This document shows, one piece after another, positions 1 to 8,930 of a stretch of 64,000 nt of DNA. Within the stretch, counting starts at the first letter, position 1, and each line of letters starts with the position of its first letter. The notes beneath the pieces were generated by a model. That model did no database searches. It saw only the letters and a program-made list of their open reading frames with translations, and had not been told where the DNA came from. The translations under genes and the position numbers were made by a program. The DNA comes from Dermatophilus congolensis (lineage in GTDB: Bacteria > Actinomycetota > Actinomycetes > Actinomycetales > Dermatophilaceae). Location: NCBI RefSeq assembly GCF_900447215.1, contig NZ_UFYA01000001.1, positions 992,001 to 1,056,000 of the forward strand. Reading direction: 5' to 3'.

Positions 1-138
1 CCTCATCCCCAAAACACCACACAAGGCATCCAAGCGTGCCATGAAACACGTTTAACCCGAGCGTCTTTGACGCGCGACCTAAGAACCCTCCCAGCAGGGT
101 CGATCAGCTGTTCGACCCTCTACCCCTGGGAGATCTCC

Positions 139-1842
139 ATGCGTCGTATGTGCTCGGTGGCCACATGGTCGCTCACTCTCATGCTCGTCACGTTCAGCGC
201 AATGAACGGCCAAGCCGCACCCGCCTCAGCAGCTTCCACCACCACCTGGTCTCAGAAATCCGGCATGGCCATCCCCGGCACCCGCCTCGCCTGGGGGCCC
301 CCCGGACAACTCGAACACGATCTAGATCGCGTCGCTGCCAGCGGCGTCAAATGGCTACGCTTCGACGTCCCCTGGAGCCAAATTTCTTGGGAACCCGGAC
401 AAGCAGACTGGGCACGCTTCGACCGCATCGTCGAAGGCGCCCGCGCCCGCGGACTGCGCCCCTTAGGCGTATTAAGCACAATGGCGCCCTACGCCCGCCC
501 CGCAGGCACTGACTACCGATACGCACCTCGCACCGCCTCAGAACGCAAAGCCTTCGCCGGGTTCGCTAAACAAGCCGCCGCCCGCTACAAAGGCAAAATC
601 AACCACTGGGAAATCTGGAACGAACCCAACCTCGACCAAGCCTGGTCACCCACACCCAGCCCAGCGGCATACGTAGAGCTCCTCCGCACCACCACCCCAG
701 CTATCAAATCAGTCAACCCCGCCGCCATCACTATCGCCGGCGGAACGGGCGGAGCCACCGGCGCGCCCGACATCACCCCCATCGACTGGTACACCGGCTT
801 CTACGCCCAAAAACCCCAAGGCCTCTTCGACGCCCTAGCCGTACACCCCTACTCAGACCTGCGCTACGGCTGGGGAGGGGAAATGTCCACCGCCCCCATC
901 ATCCGCACCATCATGGACAAAAACGGCGACGCCAACAAAGAGATCTGGGCAACCGAAGCTGGATTCCCCACCGGCGGGCAATACCGCACCACCGAAAACG
1001 ACGCCGCACGCATGATGCGCGAAAGTCACACAGCATGGACCCAAATCCGTAAACACGGCCCTCTGTTCTGGTACACCCTCACCGACACTAGCGATGCCAC
1101 CAGCGAAGGACACTTCGGCTTCTACCGCCTAAATGGCACCGCCAAACCAGCCCTAGCGGTTCTTACTGCTCTCAACGCCCAACCCCTGCCTGGAGGTACC
1201 ACCACCCCGGCGCCACCGGCCACAAAGCCAGGAACCGGATACGTCGTAGCACCTGCAGCTAACCTCACTACAAACGGAAAAACCACCACAGCTTCCTTCA
1301 CCCTCTACACCACCGGAACTGTCCCCATCCGCTCCCTCATCATGGCCGTCCGCGACTCCTCTGGACGCAACTTTGACATCCCTGTCACTGCCACAACGAC
1401 CTTTCGAGGATCCCAAACCTTCACCGCCACCCGTGCAGCGCTACCTGCGGGCACCTACACTTACGCCCCAGCTTGGCAAACCACCAACGGAAAATGGAAC
1501 GGCCCCACGCGCGAAGGTAAACACACCGTCGGAGCCGCCCCCAATAGCCTCAGCACCGCTCACGCAACTATCAACAACACTGCTCGAGGTGCCACCGCAG
1601 ACATCGTCACTAGCGTTGACGGAAAACTAGCCGTCAAAGCCCTCATCGTCGCCATGAGGGACTCCTCAGGAGCTAACTGGGATATCTGGACGGCCAAAAA
1701 CACTACCTTGACCGGACTGCAACGTCACCACGGCACCAAACAGCCCCTGCCCGCTGGCACTTACACCTACACCGTCGCCTACCAAAGCTCCGACGGCAAC
1801 TGGCACGAACAAGCAGGCAAAAAAACTCTGACCGTTCATTAA
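139..1842 (+). CDS. Secreted GH39/GH5-like glycoside hydrolase with two C-terminal beta-sandwich repeats
   Basis: Probable exported glycosidase acting on an extracellular polysaccharide. A signal peptide (basic MRRM, hydrophobic stretch, AxA-like end near residue 30) precedes a TIM-barrel domain. WEIWNEPN carries the likely acid/base Glu (E162) and ATEAGFP the likely nucleophile (E273), the spacing expected of clan GH-A enzymes. A Pro/Thr-rich linker follows, then two similar modules of about 100 residues, each with an AVRDSSG or AMRDSSG motif and an LPAGTYTY motif, probably Ig-like binding or wall-anchoring domains. An in-frame TTG lies upstream at 67, but the ATG at 139 has GGGAG 6 nt upstream and begins exactly at the signal peptide. 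Substrate is not predictable. The first 138 bases hold no other gene that I can see. Confidence 0.8.
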   Translation: MRRMCSVATWSLTLMLVTFSAMNGQAAPASAASTTTWSQKSGMAIPGTRLAWGPPGQLEHDLDRVAASGVKWLRFDVPWSQISWEPGQADWARFDRIVEGARARGLRPLGVLSTMAPYARPAGTDYRYAPRTASERKAFAGFAKQAAARYKGKINHWEIWNEPNLDQAWSPTPSPAAYVELLRTTTPAIKSVNPAAITIAGGTGGATGAPDITPIDWYTGFYAQKPQGLFDALAVHPYSDLRYGWGGEMSTAPIIRTIMDKNGDANKEIWATEAGFPTGGQYRTTENDAARMMRESHTAWTQIRKHGPLFWYTLTDTSDATSEGHFGFYRLNGTAKPALAVLTALNAQPLPGGTTTPAPPATKPGTGYVVAPAANLTTNGKTTTASFTLYTTGTVPIRSLIMAVRDSSGRNFDIPVTATTTFRGSQTFTATRAALPAGTYTYAPAWQTTNGKWNGPTREGKHTVGAAPNSLSTAHATINNTARGATADIVTSVDGKLAVKALIVAMRDSSGANWDIWTAKNTTLTGLQRHHGTKQPLPAGTYTYTVAYQSSDGNWHEQAGKKTLTVH

Positions 1843-1850
1843 CGCCACCT

Positions 1851-1904
1851 GTGACGATAGTGGGGGCCACTGCACCTAGGTGCAGTGGCCCCCACTATCG
1901 TCAC
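1851..1904. terminator. 54-bp perfect loopless palindrome at a convergent junction
   Basis: Two 27-nt arms are exact reverse complements, with the centre at CCTAGG and no spacer. It starts 8 bases after the glycosidase stop codon and precedes the stop of the opposing small gene, so a bidirectional terminator is the simplest reading. No strong T-tract follows on either side. Confidence 0.75.
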
Positions 1905-1940
1905 AGCAATACCAGCGCTTCAGGACACTGGCGTCAACGA

Positions 1941-2207
1941 TCAAGCATCCGCAAGCGTCAACCCAATCGTGGACAGCAACTCATACGGAGGAATATTGGT
2001 CCCGCCAGAAGCAATCGCCAACAATGCTGATGCAAGAGAAGCCATCGCAGAAGTCAGAATCAACGGATCCTGATCCGCCATCTCCTCACGCAAGATGTTG
2101 ACGTACTCGTTGACGGTGCAACCGCCATCCATACTTTGCAGCCGAGCGGTAAGAATGGCCATGGCGCTCTGCATTCCCGGTGCGGGTGCAACAGGTGCGT
2201 CCGTCAT
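1941..2207 (-). CDS. Small alanine-rich protein of unknown function (88 aa)
   Basis: I do not recognise this protein. It starts at an ATG preceded by a strong AAGGGGGAA ribosome site, which supports real translation. It begins with a proline/alanine-rich segment, then a mixed helical region with one Cys, and ends in an apolar alanine/leucine helix (TSAMASLASALLAIASGG) and a short tail. There is no signal peptide or clear membrane segment. It converges with the glycosidase gene across the 54-bp palindrome and appears monocistronic. Confidence 0.6.
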   Translation of the reverse strand: MTDAPVAPAPGMQSAMAILTARLQSMDGGCTVNEYVNILREEMADQDPLILTSAMASLASALLAIASGGTNIPPYELLSTIGLTLADA

Positions 2208-2696
2208 GAATTTCCCCCTTGTAGAGACATGTCGTGGTCCGCCGGAGTCTCCGTCGGCCCCCGCCGCGGTGCACCCCCATGCGAACCACGGCGTGGAAGA
2301 AGCTCCGTTCTTCCGCGATCACTCCATAAGTGAAGCGCACGTCTTGATCGAGTGTCCAGTAGCCACAGACGTAAGAGACCTCCCATTGTCGACAAGCCAC
2401 AGCGCGCTCATTCCACACTCGGCAACACACTTGAGGCACAATGTTCTTCGATCGATCGAACTAAAAATCTTCAATCGGACAACCGATCAAAACGTTCACC
2501 ACGAACGACGCAAATCGCCCCGAACGAGGAAGCCACCGTCGCGCAGGGGTGCGCGGCACGCACACAGCTCGATCGACCGCGGGCCCTACAGCTGGGGAGT
2601 TGGACGGCCCACACAACCACATACACATAAACCGGCCACACGGGTGCCAGCTATGGGCGTTGGGGAAGACGTCCCACACACACCCAGGAGGACCGG
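2208..2696. other. Intergenic region, divergent promoters
   Basis: About 490 bases between the divergent small gene and the DUF3145 gene. Several overlapping open frames cross it, but none has a ribosome site or recognisable product. Bases around 2440-2500 are locally AT-richer, with repeated CGATC motifs. Apart from the ribosome sites at either end I see no confident element. Confidence 0.4.
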
Positions 2697-3206
2697 ATGT
2701 CTGCAAAGCCCACGGGCAACACAACACGCGGAGCCGTGTACATCCACTCGGCCCCAGCAGCGCTATGCCCACACATCAGTTGGGCGCTCGAATCAGTGCT
2801 CGGCGGCGAGGTCGACCTCGACTGGTCACCCCAACCCCTCGGGCGCTCACTCATGCGTGCCGACCTCACCTGGTACGGCGAACCTGGAACCGGCGCCGCC
2901 ATCGCCAGCGCTATGCGCGGATGGGAAAACCTGCGCTACGAAGTAACCGAAGAACCCAGCCCAGGCCTCGACGGATCACGCTGGTCCCACACCCCCTCAC
3001 TAGGAATCCACCACACCTGGATCTCCGCCTCTGGGGATGCCGTCATCAACGAAGACCGCATCCGAGCAGCCATGCGCCACGGAAACGCCACCGCCCTGCG
3101 CCACGAACTCGACCAAGCCCTCGGCACCGCTTGGGACGTCGAACTCGACAACTTCCGCCACGCCGGCGATGGCCGCCCCGAACGCTGGCTCTACCGCGTG
3201 AGCTAA
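2697..3206 (+). CDS. DUF3145 family protein
   Basis: A 169-residue soluble protein that I assign to the actinobacterial DUF3145 family from its overall pattern: an early HSAPAALCPHISWALE segment, a central WYGEPGTGAAIASAM segment and a C-terminal ELDQALGTAWDVELDNFRHAGDG-like stretch. The function of the family is not established. The ATG has an AGGAGGA ribosome site 5 nt upstream. It stands alone, convergent with the fatty-acid operon. No membrane or export signal is visible. Confidence 0.75.
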   Translation: MSAKPTGNTTRGAVYIHSAPAALCPHISWALESVLGGEVDLDWSPQPLGRSLMRADLTWYGEPGTGAAIASAMRGWENLRYEVTEEPSPGLDGSRWSHTPSLGIHHTWISASGDAVINEDRIRAAMRHGNATALRHELDQALGTAWDVELDNFRHAGDGRPERWLYRVS

Positions 3207-3269
3207 GCGGACACACCGCACCCGTGCGGCAGCACCACTATGCCCGCACACACAACTCCTGGGACCACG

Positions 3270-3314
3270 CATGGCTGTGGGGCAGCCCCGTTGATGGGCT
3301 GCCCCACAGCCATG
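3270..3314. terminator. 19-bp inverted repeat between convergent genes
   Basis: Perfect 19-nt arms (3270-3288 and 3296-3314) separated by a 7-base loop, lying between the ends of the DUF3145 gene and accD. Likely bidirectional terminator. Confidence 0.8.
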
Positions 3315-3333
3315 GGCAATTACGCCGCCAACC

Positions 3334-4797
3334 TCACAGCGGAATGTTCCCGTGATCACCGCGACGCGCCGGAGCAGCCGCGATCGCCGCCGCGATCACA
3401 CCACGCGTCAAACCCGGCTCGACAATCTCATCCACGACACCGATATCAACAGCGCGCGGCAACCCACCAGAGAGCCTCTCATGTTCTACTGCGAGCTCAC
3501 TCTCCACACGCTCGACATCCTCGGCAGGGACTTGCGCCAACTTCCGCCGATGCAAAATCCGCACCGCAGCGACAGAACCCATCACCGCGACCTCGGCATC
3601 GGGCCACGCGAACACCTTCGTAGCACCCAGAGCGCGACTGTTCATCGCCAAATAGGCGCCGCCATACGTTTTACGCGTTACCAGCGTGACTCGCGGAACC
3701 ACCGCCTCAGCGAACGCGTGCAATAGCTTGGCACCACGACGCACCACCCCGTCCCACTCTTGGCCCACGCCCGGCAGATACCCCGGCACATCCACCACCA
3801 CAATCAGTGGAATACCGAACGCATCGCACATCCGCACAAACCGAGAGGCTTTCTCTGCACTCGTGGCATCCAAACATCCACCCAGACGCAGCGAGTTGTT
3901 TGCGATAACTCCCACCGTGCGCCCACCCAGACGCCCCAGAGTGGTGACGATGTTCGGCGCCCACTTCGGATGCAGCTCAACCGCTGTGGTTTCAGCGTCA
4001 AGCAGATCCTCGACTAACGGGTGAACATCGAAAGCACGCTTAGCCGAATCCGGTAAGAAGCGTGCCAAATCCCGATCCTGCACCGACGCAGGGTCCAACG
4101 CCCCTTGGCTATTGGCGCCAAGCAGATCACACAGTTGGCGACCACGCTCGTAGGCTTCCTCGTCAGAATCGGTCACTACATGCACCACACCAGAACGACG
4201 ACCATGCGGCTCAGGGCCACCCAGCCGCAGCGCATCAACCTGTTCCCCAGTCACCGAACGCACCACATCGGGACCTGTGACAAAAATGCGCCCCAGCGGC
4301 CCCAACACGACAACATCGGTCAACGCCGGACCATACGCCGCGCCACCAGCAGCAGGCCCCAACACAACAGAGATCTGCGGAATCTTGCCGCTGGCTTTGG
4401 TCATGATCGCGAAGATCAACCCCACGCCGTGCAGCGAGAACACGCCCTCAGCTAGCCGTGCACCACCGGAATGCCACAACCCCACTACGGGGCAGCTCTC
4501 GGCTAGAGCCCGCTCGTAGGCGGCAACGACAGCGCGGCACCCGTCACCGCCCATTGCTCCGCCTTGCACTGTCGGGTCGGCAGCGAAGGCGACCGCTGTG
4601 TTGCCCTGCACCTGACCGATACCGGCCAACATTCCCGACAAGTCATCATCAGAGATAACAGTGAGCGTGCCCTCGTCAAAAAAACGCTCCAACCGACGCC
4701 GCGGGTGGCGGGGGTCTTCCTCGCGCGGAACCTTAGTTCGCTCTCGAACAGCCTGTGCAGCCTGCGTAGCAGCCACGCTTGGTGTCCGGGAAGTCAC
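3334..4797 (-). CDS. accD: Acyl-CoA carboxylase beta (carboxyltransferase) subunit
   Basis: Transfers carboxyl from carboxybiotin to acetyl- or propionyl-CoA, supplying malonyl-CoA for the adjacent FAS-II enzymes. The 487-residue length and paired crotonase-fold halves fit the actinobacterial AccD family. GGARLAEG and the glycine-rich GPAAGGAAYGPALTD form the first oxyanion region; KTYGGAYLAMNSRALG lies in the second half. The GTG start overlaps the fabF stop as GTGA, showing translational coupling and placing it last in the operon. No biotin-carboxylase alpha subunit is nearby, so the partner is encoded elsewhere. Acetyl versus propionyl preference cannot be read by eye; operon context favours acetyl-CoA (AccD6-like). 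Confidence 0.93.
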   Translation of the reverse strand: MTSRTPSVAATQAAQAVRERTKVPREEDPRHPRRRLERFFDEGTLTVISDDDLSGMLAGIGQVQGNTAVAFAADPTVQGGAMGGDGCRAVVAAYERALAESCPVVGLWHSGGARLAEGVFSLHGVGLIFAIMTKASGKIPQISVVLGPAAGGAAYGPALTDVVVLGPLGRIFVTGPDVVRSVTGEQVDALRLGGPEPHGRRSGVVHVVTDSDEEAYERGRQLCDLLGANSQGALDPASVQDRDLARFLPDSAKRAFDVHPLVEDLLDAETTAVELHPKWAPNIVTTLGRLGGRTVGVIANNSLRLGGCLDATSAEKASRFVRMCDAFGIPLIVVVDVPGYLPGVGQEWDGVVRRGAKLLHAFAEAVVPRVTLVTRKTYGGAYLAMNSRALGATKVFAWPDAEVAVMGSVAAVRILHRRKLAQVPAEDVERVESELAVEHERLSGGLPRAVDIGVVDEIVEPGLTRGVIAAAIAAAPARRGDHGNIPL

Positions 4798-6044
4798 GAG
4801 ACGCTCCGGAACGCCAAAGTCACGTTGTGCCCTCCGAAACCAAACGAGTTATTCAGCGCAACCACATCACCAGCAGGCAAGGCCCGGTTCTGGCCACGAA
4901 CGATATCCAGGTCAATCTGGGGGTCGAGGTTCTCCAAGTTCTGAGTGGCTGGCACGAGGCGATCACGCAACGCAAGGATCGTGAAAACCGACTCCAATGC
5001 ACCCGCTGCACCAAGCAGATGTCCCGTCATGGATTTCGTGGCGGTCAAACATGCGTGGTCGGCGTGGGGCCCCAAACCGGCGCGAATAGCTTTGGCTTCT
5101 GCGCCATCACCAGCTGGAGTGGAGGTGGCGTGTGCGTTCACATGCACGACCGATGCTGGGTCGATATCGCCTTCGCTCAGTGCCCGCTGGATTGATAGTG
5201 CGGCCCCGGCGCCTTCAGGTTCAGGGGCGGCTACGTGGTAGGCATCACTGGATAGGCCTGCGGCGACAAGCTCTGCGTAGATGTGGGCACCGCGTGCAAC
5301 GGCGTGCTCGTATTCCTCCAGCACAAGGATTGCCGAGCCCTCACCCATGACAAAACCATCACGGTCGATGTCATACGGGCGTGAAGCGCTCTGAGGGTCT
5401 TCGTTACGTGTCGATAGCGCGTGCATCGCAGAGAAGCCACCGATCGTCAGTGGGTGAATGGCCCCTTCGGTGCCTCCGGCCACGACGATGTCGGCTTTGT
5501 CACTGCGGATCAATTCAAGTCCATCAGCGATGGACTCAGCCCCGGAAGCACACGCACTCACAGGGGCATGAGCGCCAGCGGTGGCTTTCAGTTCTAAGGA
5601 CACAGTTGCTGAGGGGCTGTTCACGAGCAGCATCGGCACCGACAGCGGGAAAATACGACGGGGGCCCTTCGTGCGCAGCGTTTCCCAGGCGTCAACGAGG
5701 GTGTGCACGCCACCGATACCGGTTCCTACGCTCACGGCCAGCCGGTTGGATTCGATGTCGGGTGAGCCAGCATCGCGCCATGCTTGACGTGCCGCGATGA
5801 GGGCGTACTGGGTGGCGGGGTCTTGCCGGCGTATCTCTACTTTGGTGAGGACCTCAGATGCAGGCTGGGCAAGTTGTCCAGCAAAAGTGACAGGCATGTC
5901 GTACTGCTGAACCCACGGGGCCTCGATGTGTCGGATGCCAGAAGTTCCGGCAAGAGCGGCCTGCCAGGTGCTTTCGGCATCGGCACCGAGTGGATTGGTC
6001 GTCCCCATACCTGTGACGACGACACGCTTGAGCGTGGTGGACAT
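4794..6044 (-). CDS. fabF: Beta-ketoacyl-ACP synthase II
   Basis: Elongating condensing enzyme of type II fatty-acid synthesis, cytosolic, joining malonyl-ACP to acyl-ACP. The Cys-His-His triad is visible: Cys165 in ACASGAES, His305 in NAHATSTPAGD and His342 in SMTGHLLGAAGA, followed by the C-terminal NNSFGFGGHN motif. Length (416 aa) is standard. It lies between acpP and accD; the 114-base gap to acpP holds a short inverted repeat. Its stop overlaps the accD start by 4 bases. KasA/KasB-type specificity cannot be assigned. Confidence 0.96.
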   Translation of the reverse strand: MSTTLKRVVVTGMGTTNPLGADAESTWQAALAGTSGIRHIEAPWVQQYDMPVTFAGQLAQPASEVLTKVEIRRQDPATQYALIAARQAWRDAGSPDIESNRLAVSVGTGIGGVHTLVDAWETLRTKGPRRIFPLSVPMLLVNSPSATVSLELKATAGAHAPVSACASGAESIADGLELIRSDKADIVVAGGTEGAIHPLTIGGFSAMHALSTRNEDPQSASRPYDIDRDGFVMGEGSAILVLEEYEHAVARGAHIYAELVAAGLSSDAYHVAAPEPEGAGAALSIQRALSEGDIDPASVVHVNAHATSTPAGDGAEAKAIRAGLGPHADHACLTATKSMTGHLLGAAGALESVFTILALRDRLVPATQNLENLDPQIDLDIVRGQNRALPAGDVVALNNSFGFGGHNVTLAFRSVS

Positions 6045-6106
6045 GAGTGAACTCCTCGGTCATGGGGCCGTCGGAGCTGGCTCGGCTCGACGACTGGGCT
6101 AGGGGC

Positions 6107-6146
6107 CGCGGGTGCCCAGAGGTTGTAAGCCCCTGCGACACCCGCG
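6107..6146. repeat. Inverted repeat between acpP and fabF
   Basis: 8-nt arms CGCGGGTG and CACCCGCG (6107-6114, 6139-6146) with a 24-base loop in the acpP-fabF spacer. It could attenuate or stabilise the mRNA and so help keep ACP above fabF expression; this is inference. Confidence 0.4.
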
Positions 6147-6158
6147 CTATGACTGCGA

Positions 6159-6410
6159 TCAGGCGCTCTGGGCGATCTTGATGAAGTCCACTGCGTCCTG
6201 AACAGTCATGAGGTTCTTCACTTCCTCATCAGGGATACGCACATCGAATTTCTCTTCAGCGTTGACGACGATCGTCATCATCGAGAGGGAGTCGATGTCC
6301 AGATCGTTGGTGAAGGATTTTTGCGGCTCGACCTCGGAGGTCTCGACGCCGGTCTCCTCGTTGACGATCTCGGCGAGGCCCGCGAGGATCTCCTGCTCGG
6401 TCGCTGCCAT
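6159..6410 (-). CDS. acpP: Acyl carrier protein
   Basis: An 83-residue acidic carrier protein. The phosphopantetheine attachment serine is Ser41 in DLDIDSLSMM. The four-helix pattern and the DEEVKNLMTVQDAVDFI third/fourth-helix region are typical. It shuttles acyl chains between the FabD, FabH and FabF products of this operon. The ATG has AAAGGAAA just upstream. The spacers on both sides contain hairpins, which fits the need for more ACP than enzyme. Confidence 0.96.
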   Translation of the reverse strand: MAATEQEILAGLAEIVNEETGVETSEVEPQKSFTNDLDIDSLSMMTIVVNAEEKFDVRIPDEEVKNLMTVQDAVDFIKIAQSA

Positions 6411-6472
6411 GGTGTTTTCCTTTCGTTATGCCTGCTCACGCACCATGAGGGCGCCGTGAGTGGGTGTTATGT

Positions 6473-6492
6473 CTGCCACGAGTGCGTGGCAG
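6473..6492. repeat. Hairpin between fabH and acpP
   Basis: CTGCCACG and CGTGGCAG arms of 8 nt around AGTG form a perfect 20-base stem-loop upstream of acpP. It may be an RNA processing or partial termination signal setting the acpP level. Confidence 0.45.
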
Positions 6493-6524
6493 GGCCCGAT
6501 TACCCGTCGGGCCTGGCGGGTCGT

Positions 6525-7559
6525 TCACGGGAGGCGGACCACCTGAGCTGCCCAGGTCAATCCGGCTCCGAAACCCATCTGCAAAGCGAGCATGCCGCTG
6601 CGGATGCGTCCTTCTCGGTAGAGCCGAGCCGTGGCCAAGGGTATGGAAGCAGCGGAGGTGTTCGCCATTTCTGCGATGTCTTCGCGTGCCACGATGACGT
6701 GACTAGGCAGTTCGAGCTTCTTAGCCATGGCCTCGATGATGCGGACGTTGGCTTGGTGAGGGATAAAAACATCGATGTCATTGACGGTGACCCCAGCGGC
6801 AGTGAGAGCTTGGCGGGCTACATCGAGGATCGTGTATGACGCCCACCGGAAAACGGATGGTCCCTGCATCCCGATCCAGGGCCAACGTCGTTCTTCATCA
6901 GTGGCGTTGGGGTTTTCGACGCGGCGACGATATTCAAGCCAGTTTGGTTCTTGGGCGATGAAATCGCTGTGCTTACCGTCGGCTCCCCAAATGGTTTGGG
7001 CGATACCGGCAACGGGAGAGGGGCCAACGAGAGCCGCGCCAGCGCCGTCACCGAAGATGAATGCTGTTCCGCGATCGGTGGGGTTACGGAAATCAGAGAA
7101 CTTCTCCACACCGATCACGAGGGTGCAAGTAGATAGACCAGTGCGGATAGCAGAATCGGCTGCAGCGATGCCGTAGGTGTAGCCCGAGCAGGCAGCGCTG
7201 AGGTCGTAGGCAGCGGCACCGGTGATACCCAGTTCGGTGGCAACTAGTGGTGCTGCTGCCGGAGTCAAAGTCGGGTAGGTCACGCTGGCGAGAATGACCT
7301 GGTCAACTTTCTCAGCAGCTATGTCTGCGTGGTCCAGGGCTGCTTGAGCGGCCTTGGCGGCCATGTAAACGATAGTTTCGTTTTCGTTGGCGACGCGGCG
7401 TTCGGCGATGCCGGAACGGTCGCGGATCCACTCATCGCTGGAGTCGATCGCTTCGACGATGTCGGCGTTGGGCACTACCCGGGATGGGCGGTAGTCACCG
7501 ATGCCGAGGATGCTGGATCCTGGTGCCCCCGTAGTGGTCTGAAGTCGCAGCTCACTCAT
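6525..7559 (-). CDS. fabH: Beta-ketoacyl-ACP synthase III
   Basis: Starts fatty-acid synthesis by condensing an acyl-CoA primer with malonyl-ACP. The catalytic triad is intact: Cys124 in SAACSGYTYG, His268 in FIPHQANVRI and Asn300 in MANTSAASIP. At 344 aa it is normal length with no signal sequence. In actinobacteria this enzyme commonly accepts branched primers; specificity is not readable here. It lies downstream of fabD with a 66-base gap. Confidence 0.96.
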   Translation of the reverse strand: MSELRLQTTTGAPGSSILGIGDYRPSRVVPNADIVEAIDSSDEWIRDRSGIAERRVANENETIVYMAAKAAQAALDHADIAAEKVDQVILASVTYPTLTPAAAPLVATELGITGAAAYDLSAACSGYTYGIAAADSAIRTGLSTCTLVIGVEKFSDFRNPTDRGTAFIFGDGAGAALVGPSPVAGIAQTIWGADGKHSDFIAQEPNWLEYRRRVENPNATDEERRWPWIGMQGPSVFRWASYTILDVARQALTAAGVTVNDIDVFIPHQANVRIIEAMAKKLELPSHVIVAREDIAEMANTSAASIPLATARLYREGRIRSGMLALQMGFGAGLTWAAQVVRLP

Positions 7560-7625
7560 GATGTCTCCTACCTACACTGCATGCTGTTGCGATCAGGGTC
7601 TCGCATCTGCGCTGCCGTGGGTCGT

Positions 7626-8816
7626 TCACTCGGCGGCAGGGAAGAGGCGCAACAGCGGCATTCCCGGGGAGACAGGGTCGCCATCAGCGACAAGCCATTC
7701 GATGACACGGGATTCGCTAGAGGCGATCACGGGGGCAGTTTCACGTAGTGAGCTGATGGTGGCGAGGGTTTGACCTGCTTCAAGGTGATCACCTTCTTCC
7801 GTGCCGACACCTTCAGCAAATGTGATCGTCCCCTTCATTGGGGAGACGATGAGCCGCCAGTCGGGGGCACTACCGGCGTAGCACTCGCTGCTGCCGTGTT
7901 CTTCGATCATGCGTTTGGCGGCGGGGATGTCTTCGGGGGTGTTCAGCGCCAGACGCTCAACACCTTTCATCGCTCGTTTGGCTAGTCCGGTCAGGGTTCC
8001 AGCTGGGGGGATTTCGATGATGCCTGTGACTCCCATCGCCAGCATGGTTTCCATGGTGAGGTCCCAGCGGACTGGTCGGGTCACCTGGTCGACCATCGCG
8101 TCTAGGAAAGCGCGCCCGTTGGTCATGACAGAGCCGTCGCGGTTGGTGATGAGGGGCACCCGGGCATCGTGGGTGCTCATGGCGCGGGCGTATCCAGAAA
8201 GCACTGAGGAGGCTGACTCCATGTGGTGGGTGTGGAACGCGCCAGCAACTTTCAAGGGCATAACCCGAGTTTTGGTCGGTGGTTGCGCTGCAAGAGCGGC
8301 GAGTTGCTCGAGTGTTCCCGCGGCGACGATCTGGCCAGCACCGTTGCAGTTCGCTGCGGTCAGCCCTAGAGACTGCAGGTGTGTCAGGACTTCTTCGCGC
8401 TCACCTCCCAGGACTGCTGACATTCCTGTGGGGGTGAACGCGCTTGCCGTGGCCATTGCTTTACCCCGTTCGCGAACGAACACCATGGCCTGTTCGGCGG
8501 TGATAACGCCGGTGGCGGCTGCTGCAGTGATTTCGCCGACGGAGTGGCCAGCACCGACACCGATGGCACGGAATCCGTCTGCCGGGTGTTCGAAGAGAGA
8601 CAACAGCGACAGCAGCCCGGCAGCAACGATGAGGGGCTGGGCGATGGCGGTGTCTTTGATGGTTTCTTCGTCGGAGACCGTGCCGTGGGTGATGAGGTCA
8701 AGGTCTGCGGCGGCAGAGAGCCATGCGAGACGGTCCCGGAAGCCGGGAAGCTCTAGCCATGGAGAGAGGAAGCCGGGTTTTTGGGACCCCTGTCCGGGGC
8801 TGACGATCGCAAGCAC
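7626..8816 (-). CDS. fabD: Malonyl-CoA:ACP transacylase with a C-terminal biotinyl/lipoyl-like domain
   Basis: Loads malonate from CoA onto ACP. Residues 1-300 are a standard FabD: SPGQGSQ at the N-terminus, nucleophile Ser92 in GHSVGE, Arg117 and His195 in GAFHTHHM. FabD proteins usually end near residue 310, but this one continues to 396. Residues about 320-393 read as a biotinyl/lipoyl barrel (SPMKGT, EGDHLEAGQTLATI, VADGDPVSPGMPLLRL). At the hairpin where biotin carriers have EAMKM, it has ISSLRE, so the modified Lys is replaced by Arg358 and the domain should be unmodifiable. GTG start with GGAAAGG upstream. First gene of the FAS-II operon after the regulator. Confidence 0.93.
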   Translation of the reverse strand: MLAIVSPGQGSQKPGFLSPWLELPGFRDRLAWLSAAADLDLITHGTVSDEETIKDTAIAQPLIVAAGLLSLLSLFEHPADGFRAIGVGAGHSVGEITAAAATGVITAEQAMVFVRERGKAMATASAFTPTGMSAVLGGEREEVLTHLQSLGLTAANCNGAGQIVAAGTLEQLAALAAQPPTKTRVMPLKVAGAFHTHHMESASSVLSGYARAMSTHDARVPLITNRDGSVMTNGRAFLDAMVDQVTRPVRWDLTMETMLAMGVTGIIEIPPAGTLTGLAKRAMKGVERLALNTPEDIPAAKRMIEEHGSSECYAGSAPDWRLIVSPMKGTITFAEGVGTEEGDHLEAGQTLATISSLRETAPVIASSESRVIEWLVADGDPVSPGMPLLRLFPAAE

Positions 8817-8930
8817 ACGTTCACCTTTCCGTGATGTCCGGTAACTCCGCAGGGGGAAACCTGTTGAAGTACCCGCGAGTATTTTGTGTGATTCCTACAA
8901 ATTTTCTTCATTGAGCCTCAGTGGAAGAAG

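Noticed and set aside
2095-2946. Long plus-strand frame overlapping the small gene and the DUF3145 gene
   Set aside because: Low-complexity translation, no ribosome site, and it conflicts with two better supported genes.
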